Part shown: in pieces, positions 58,190-64,000 of the stretch | Numbering within the stretch: position 1 is the stretch's first letter | How the letters are laid out: each line of letters starts with the position of its first letter | DNA from: Microstegium vimineum | Taxonomy: Eukaryota; Streptophyta; Magnoliopsida; Poales; Poaceae | Assembly (NCBI GenBank): GCA_022036555.1 | Contig: CM039126.1 | Coordinates: 4,530,213 to 4,594,212 of the forward strand | Reading direction: 5' to 3' | Length of the DNA: 64,000 nt | Translations under genes and position numbers: made by a program | Notes under the pieces: generated by a model | Database searches by the model: none | What the model saw: the letters and a program-made list of their open reading frames with translations, nothing else | Told to the model about the DNA's origin: nothing

Positions 58190-59616
58190 TGAGTAGTGGC
58201 CTATCGGCTATTAGACTATCACCATGGTGTTATTTCTGCAATAATTTTTTACCAACAATTTGGCTAATAATTTGTAGTAATTATTATAATACAAACTCGA
58301 TATATGCTTACCTTGTAATTAAATATATATATAGTATAAAATTATCTGAGTCTATGAATATCAATAATATACTATAAAATAAAAATAAATAAATGGATAT
58401 ATGTCGTGTCAAATTGTGACTAAGAAAAAAGATATAAATGGAGAGACCATCAAACAAGCTAACTAGCAACTCTAAGATGACAAACTTGGTAGCCAAGGCA
58501 TAGTGAGATTACTACTGATGCCCATATCTTGAATAAAAAAGTTAGGGCTCTTGATACCGTTTTTTAGCACGTGTCAATATGATCTAAGAATTGTGCCGAT
58601 CGGCAAAAGGCTAGTTGTCATTCTTTATCAACATTGGGATATTACCGGTCAGATTGCCGATAAAGACAAAAGTGTTGCTGATGCAGACAGGGACTTGTTG
58701 CCGATTGAGGCAGAAAGACACTATTGATGAAGGCAAGGGGATGTTGCCGACACGAAGAATATTGCCGATGAGAATTGAGGCTCTATCGATGTGATGAAGG
58801 CAACAATGTTACTGATGGAAGCAAGAAAGCGTTGCCGATGGGAGCCAAAGCCTGTTGCTGATATGAGGAATATTGTCGATGAGGACGGAAAGTTGTCGAT
58901 GAATGATGATGCCGATGGAAGCAGGATGAAGTGGCTGGCGTCAGAAGAGAACTGCCGATGGCAATAGAAGGGAAGTTACGGATTGAAGGAAGTCTGTCGA
59001 TGGAAGGTTTCATCGTGAAGGAGATAGATATGGAAGCTGGTAATTTCATGCCAGTATTAATAGATTTATTTCAAGTCCGACTCTTGCACGAGTCGTTTGC
59101 TTTCTTTAGCGTGAGTCGTTTATTTCCTTTAAAATATGAGTTTTTGTTTAGGAAAGGTACAAGTCGTGTCTATCTACAACTCCTTTTGCCGGAGTATAAA
59201 TATGTATCTAGAGGTCGTGAAAAATCATATCCAAGCATATCAATACAAATCAATTACTTTTTTATCTACTTTACCAGTAATTTATCTTTACCGCATTAGG
59301 TTTAATTATCTACGAGTTCTTCAAGTTTCGACGGGCTGCATCTCATCGACCTCCGTCAACCCTTGCAAGTTTCGCGTTTGAGCAATCTGAACCTTGACGT
59401 CCGGGCGCATCGTTGTCGTCTCGTTCAGCTCTACTCTAGTTATCCTGATCATGTTTGAGCCTTGACATCTGGGCGCATCGCCGTTGTCTCGTTCAGATCT
59501 TGTTCTATTTATTGTCCTTGTCGATTAACTGGTCAAATCGACTGGCACACCCTCGGATATCGAATTCGGGTATAAGCCCGAGGTGTTCGCAGATCCTGAC
59601 GCTTTTTGTGTCAACA
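58190..59616 (+). repeat. 5' LTR
   Basis: Begins TGAGTAGTGGCC and ends TGTGTCAACA, about 1427 bp. A TATA-like GTATAAATATG lies near 59191. The central part (58600-58990) has many GCCGATG/TTGCCGA words. Confidence 0.85.
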
Positions 59617-59623
59617 CCTCTTT

Positions 59624-59640
59624 TGGCACACCCAGTGGGA
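59624..59640 (+). other. Putative primer-binding site
   Basis: TGGCACACCCAGTGGGA lies eight bases after the LTR end, where reverse transcription would be primed by a tRNA. The tRNA was not identified. Confidence 0.5.
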
Positions 59641-59765
59641 CAATATCATATCTTTTGGTCACGGTTTAGCCCATTACAAGTTTAATGGACAATGCTGTTG
59701 GGATCAATCCGAAGAGTGTCATTGAAGTCTCCGAAGCAGATCTAAAAGATTATTAGAAGCAGGCT

Positions 59766-62140
59766 ATGCAGCGGGCTATGGAGGAGTACAAACAGTTGTA
59801 TCTGAAGTCCTTCAGCCTAAATAGGAGCGGCGAAGCTATCCAGAAGCAAGATCCATGGCAGGTCACCTTCGACGTCAATCCTGGTAAATTACAAGAGATG
59901 GTTAATTCTACATTAAATCATATGTTAATTAGTCAATCTAATGTGCTGTCCAATACTGTATACAATGCTGTCAAGCAAACTTTCAAGGAAAGACAAGCAT
60001 CATATTATGTTGGTCCAGCGTATCATCAACTCGGATCAGCATCTGTCACGATCCCATCGGCGGTTCCAAGGGTGTCTTCACCGATTATGAACCGATCTGC
60101 CGATGAGATCATGCCACCAAGATCGAACCCCGCAAGCATCACTTAATTGAATACAAATCTGGTGGCATCAACAATGTTTGGACCTGTGACCCAGAGTCAG
60201 CCAACTTCCGCCAGCTGGTGGGAATACAGTATGCCTCCAAGTCCATCTGCTGAATCCAAATTAATCCAAGATACTAGTGCAGGCTGGAAGGTCCCTATGG
60301 CATCGGCAACACCTGCACAGCCGATGATTCCAGTGATGCATTATGCTTCATCCTCTTCAACGATGCAGTTGCCGTCAGGGAATCTTCAGATGGCGATACC
60401 CAGAGTAGCGTATGTGCAACCCTCGGCAGGTTCTTTGCCGATGCAACAAGGCATGGCAACTGTTAATCAGCTTGTATCGATAATGGCTGCTCAAGCTATG
60501 GTACCCGTAAATCAAGGCAATCATCCAAAGGTACAAGGGCAACAAGCGTCAGCTGGTTATCAGCCATCGGCAAGTCATATGCCGATGACATCTAATGTAA
60601 GTTGGATCGGTCAATTACCGATTCAGCAGCAAGTTGTGCAGCCTGGATACCAAGTGGCAAGAGCTCCGCAGTATCATCCGCCAGTGAGTCTTCAGAATGA
60701 AATATCGGTACATCAGCCGATAAGTACTACTTCGCCGCAGTACTCGCAAGTGAACGTGCACAATGAGACATCAACATATCAGCCGATGAATACAATGCCA
60801 CAATACAACCCAGTGGATGTTCAAAATTGCCCATCGATAACTCAGCCGATGCATAATGTTGAACAACAGGTGACGCAACCTGGATATCAAGTGGCAGGGG
60901 TCCAACATCACCACTTACCATCGGAATTATATAATGATGCATCAGTGTCCCAACCGGTAAACCCTCTATTCCCGCAATATATTCCAGTGGGTGTTCAAGG
61001 TGGTCCATCGGCAAATCAGCCGATGCATGATGTTTAGCGAATTGATGTTGCCTCTGCAACAACCGATTCGGCCTATTTACCACAAAGAGATGAGAAGGTA
61101 CATCAATCTGTTCAACAGTCAACATCTAGCCAGTGCATCGGCAGGATCAAGATGCGTACTGGGCCGATAAGATTACCGAAGTGATGAAAGAGCAATTCAG
61201 TATCAAGCCCAAGGTTAATACATATTCTTATCGGACGCCGTACCCTCCTGTGTATGATTTGATCCCTCTCCCAAATCGGTACAAAGTGTCAGATTTCACC
61301 AAATTTTCTGGTCAAGATGATATATCAACAATGGAGCACATTAACCGATTTATTATCCAATGTGGAGAGGCAGCCAGCAGGGATGAACTGAGGGTGATAT
61401 TGTTCTCGTTATCGTTATCTGGATCGGCATTTACATGGTTTATTTCACTGCCTCCAAATTCTGTGATCACTTGGGCCGATCTAGAAAAACAGTTTCACAA
61501 ATACTTCTTTGCTGGCGTACATGAAAAGAAGATTACCGATTTGGTCAAATTGAAGCAGCGTAATGATGAATCGGTAGAAAGCTTCGTGCAAAGAATGCGA
61601 GACGTGAAGAACAAGTGCTATAGCTTGGTACTTGATGATCGGCAATTGGCGGATTTGGCCTTCCAAGGATTACTGCCGCACATCAGGGACAAATACGCGT
61701 CTCAAGAGTTCGAAAGCTTAAGCCATCTTGTGCAAAGGGTTGCCGATCAAGACACCAAAATTTTTGAGCCTAGAGGAAATTGGGATGAGGAGGTGTCTTT
61801 AACTAAGAAGACAGATTCGGACGAAGAAGCAAGTATCGGTTTAGTTGAATGGGTAGAGAATGAAAAGCCGATATCCTGTCCGTTCGACCAGAAAGAAGCT
61901 GAGAGATTCACCTTTGATATCACCAAGGCCGATAGGATGTTTGACCTATTGCTTCAAGAAGGGCGGATCAAGCTGGCGCCTAACCAGGTAATTCCATCGG
62001 CCGGAGAACTCAGGAGGATCAAGTATTGCAAGTGGCACAATGCAACTTCGCACAGTACCAATGATTGCAAAGTTTTTAGGCAGCAGTTGCAATCAGAAAT
62101 TGAATCTGGGCGAATCAAGTTTGAAAATACTAAGGCCTAG
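59766..62140 (+). pseudogene. gag polyprotein gene, broken
   Basis: Open stretches 59766-60146 and 60147-61037 share one frame with a TAA between them; the frame from about 61133 to 62140 is shifted. The N-terminal half is Gln/Pro-rich with repeated QPGYQVA and SQPM words. The retrotransposon gag core follows (KFSGQDDISTMEHINRFI, TWADLEKQFHKYFFAG, VESFVQRMRDVKNKCYSL), ending in a zinc-knuckle-like YCKWHNATSHSTNDC. It is disabled by a stop at 60144, a stop at 61035 and a frameshift near 61130. Confidence 0.85.
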
Positions 62141-62146
62141 AAGTCA

Positions 62147-62698
62147 ATGAAGATTGATCAGCACCCGTTTCCAAATAACATGGTGGAAACCAGTGGAAAG
62201 ACTAAGGTGTTGACATCGGAAGCTGCCAAGAAAAGCGCATCGGTAGACCCTGAACATCAGATAGCTGTGCATGAAGTAACAAGGAGGAAATTTGCCGATA
62301 ATAGAAGAGGCAAAAGAGTTGCCGATGAAAGCAGTAACGCCGGGAGGTCTTATGGCGTCGTGATCACGCATAGGCGACCACGACAAGATTATCAGCAATC
62401 GCAGGAGGAGCGATATCGGCGGCAAGAGGAAGAAAGGCACCAAGAGTGGCTTCGGCATAAAGATCATTGGAGGTGTCCCTTATTTGTCTATTGTTGGGAA
62501 GAAGGCATCAAACTACCCACTGCCGATAATTGTCCCGAATGCAATGGGTACTACCCAGCCGATCGATCAGAAAAGAAACCTTGTTTTAACGATCGAGCAT
62601 CAAACTATGGCAGGCCGATCAAAGGAAAGGGGTCAGCACATGATCGGTTGGGGGGCAAGCTCAGCGTACATGACAAGCTTGGCAAGCGTATTTGTTAA
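62147..62698 (+). CDS. Element-encoded ORF, downstream of gag
   Basis: A 183-codon frame starting MKIDQHPFPNNM, Arg/Lys/Gln-rich (SQEERYRRQEEERHQEW). It has a Cys/His segment (WRCPLFVYCWEEG, then NCPECNGYY) often found after gag in gag-only grass elements. It is probably the C-terminal, nucleic-acid-binding part of the polyprotein, separated from gag by a stop. Pol domains do not follow. Confidence 0.55.
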   Translation: MKIDQHPFPNNMVETSGKTKVLTSEAAKKSASVDPEHQIAVHEVTRRKFADNRRGKRVADESSNAGRSYGVVITHRRPRQDYQQSQEERYRRQEEERHQEWLRHKDHWRCPLFVYCWEEGIKLPTADNCPECNGYYPADRSEKKPCFNDRASNYGRPIKGKGSAHDRLGGKLSVHDKLGKRIC

Positions 62699-63292
62699 GA
62701 AGAGCTTGAGGAAATGGCTGATGTAATAGTGTCCGATGAAGAAATATTTTCCAGAGATCCAAACATAAAGGGTGGTGCAGATACAAGCAATAAGAAACAG
62801 TACCAACCTGTTTGGAAAACTAAGCTCCCTCAATGGTGTCCCAAGGGTCTTACATAGACTCAAAGAAGGAGGATGCAGCACGAGCGCCAAGAAGATTTGT
62901 GCCACGATGAAAATCCTTCCAGAGGGAAATCTCTAGTTAAGTAGTGAAGGTCAAAGCGCAAAGATGAGAATCCATCGGCAGATGTCAATATGTTGCCGAT
63001 AGTGTAACTAGAGTCGATGGCCTTGGGCATTTTGGCTTGGGAGCAGCACTTGGTGAGCCCTGGCGTTTCAACTGTTACACTTGGGGGCATCGGCAGGCTG
63101 AGTGAAGAGTTTGTGCGCTGGAAGCAGCGCTGCCGATGAATTTGTTGGCTACAAAAGGAGATGTTCGATACAAGTCGAAGGATTGTAAGAGTGACTCTGC
63201 AATGCTTATGTGCAATAGTCAAGGAAGTGGTGCATGCATTTTGGGGGAGATGCAGTAGAAGAAATTTCAGTGCATAAGATATCTTATACTTC

Positions 63293-63306
63293 GAAATTGG
63301 GGGGCA
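63293..63306 (+). other. Polypurine tract
   Basis: GAAATTGGGGGGCA directly before the 3' LTR, the usual plus-strand priming position. Confidence 0.6.
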
Positions 63307-64000
63307 TGTGTAGTGGCCTATCGGCTATTAGACTATCACCATAGTGTTATTTCTGCAATAATTTTTGACCAACAATTTGGCTAATAATTTGTAGTAATTA
63401 TTATAATACAAACTCGATATATGCTTACCTTGTAATTAAATATATATAGTATAAAATTATCTGAGTCTATGAATATCAATAATATACTATAAAATAAAAA
63501 TAAATAAATGGATATATGTCGTGTCAAATTGTGACTAAGAAAAAAGATATAAATGGAGAGACCATCAAACAAGCTAACTAGCAACTCTAAGATGACAAAC
63601 TTGGTAGCCAAGGCATAGTGAGATTACTACTGATGCCCATATCTTGAATAAAAAAGTTAGGGCTCTTGATACCGTTTTTTAGCACGTGTCAATATGACCT
63701 AAGAATTGTGCCGATCGGCAAAAGGCTAGTTGTCATTCTTTATCAACATTGGGATATTACCGGTCAGATTGCCGATAAAGACAAAAGTGTTGCTGATGCA
63801 AACAGGGACTTGTTGCCGATTGAGGCAGGAAGACACTGTTGATGAAGGCAAGAGGATATTGCCGACAGGAAGAACATTGCCGATGAGAATTGAGGCTCTA
63901 TCGATGTGATGAAGGCAACAATGTTACTGATGGAAGCAAAAAAGCGTTGCTGATGGGAGCCAAAGCATGTTGCTGATATGAGGAATATTGCTGATGAGGA
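63307..64000 (+). repeat. 3' LTR (partial)
   Basis: Starts TGTGTAGTGGCC and follows the 5' LTR closely up to the window end; the last 730 or so bases lie outside. Confidence 0.9.

Larger units (their letters stand above)
58190..64000 (+). mobile_element. Non-autonomous LTR retrotransposon with gag only (cut by window end)
   Basis: 5' LTR 58190-59616, internal region 59617-63306, and 3' LTR from 63307 running past the window end. A primer-binding-like site follows the 5' LTR and a purine-rich tract precedes the 3' LTR. Only gag-type coding is present; protease, reverse transcriptase and integrase are absent. It therefore depends on proteins of a related Ty3-type element. The LTRs differ by about 16 substitutions and one 2-bp gap over about 690 bp, so the insertion is fairly young. 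Confidence 0.9.

Noticed and set aside
1..64000. CRISPR array, rRNA, tRNA or bacterial operons
   Set aside because: None was seen. Spliced genes, MITEs and LTR elements show plant nuclear DNA, and the repeats present are transposon or segmental in kind.

Overview
The window is nuclear DNA of a grass (Poaceae, probably panicoid). The evidence is intron-rich genes with GC-rich first exons, GT-AG splice sites, grass-type CACTA, Stowaway, Tourist and TRIM elements, and chloroplast-protein genes whose transit peptides look like those of maize. No tRNA, rRNA or CRISPR array was seen. Splice models were built by hand from reading-frame continuity; every exon chain reported as intact gives a whole number of codons.

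Layout. 1-3100: decayed LTR-type and unassigned repeat. 3120-14645: a tandem segmental duplication with three main units and one partial unit. Each main unit carries a signal-peptide mini-ORF and a three-exon gene for a small secreted protein ending in a PSY-like DYxxPxxNxxH motif, a candidate sulfated-peptide precursor. Copies 1 and 3 are open and copy 2 is frameshifted. The units hold dated insertions (Stowaway, Tourist, two hAT-like types, a TRIM solo LTR) and a stray piece of the neighbouring AP2 gene. 15064-17732 (-): a double-AP2 transcription factor. 20201-27098: a complete but dead CACTA element with TNP2 transposase, GRF zinc-finger and ULP1-like protease genes. 29032-31515 (+): WHIRLY1, with a one-base frame break in its transit-peptide region. 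32432-33298: a weak candidate small gene. 33300-41100: gene-poor. 41230-47660 (+): a group IIb WRKY factor of the WRKY72/61 type, whose last intron is 3.45 kb and repeat-filled.

48269-51571 (-): a DUF1995 chloroplast protein like LPA3 (photosystem II assembly). 52555-55386 (-): plastid IscA/SufA-type iron-sulfur protein with a LINE in intron 2. 57120-57527 (-): a four-helix membrane protein of a grass-type DUF family. 58190 to the window end: a young gag-only LTR retrotransposon, cut by the right edge.

Three of the conserved genes (WHY1, LPA3-like, CpIscA) act in chloroplasts, and two others are DNA-binding regulators; nothing shows that they form one pathway. The most unusual part is the peptide-gene array. 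The next most interesting points are the WHY1 frame break and the methylation-like pattern of stops in the CACTA transposase.
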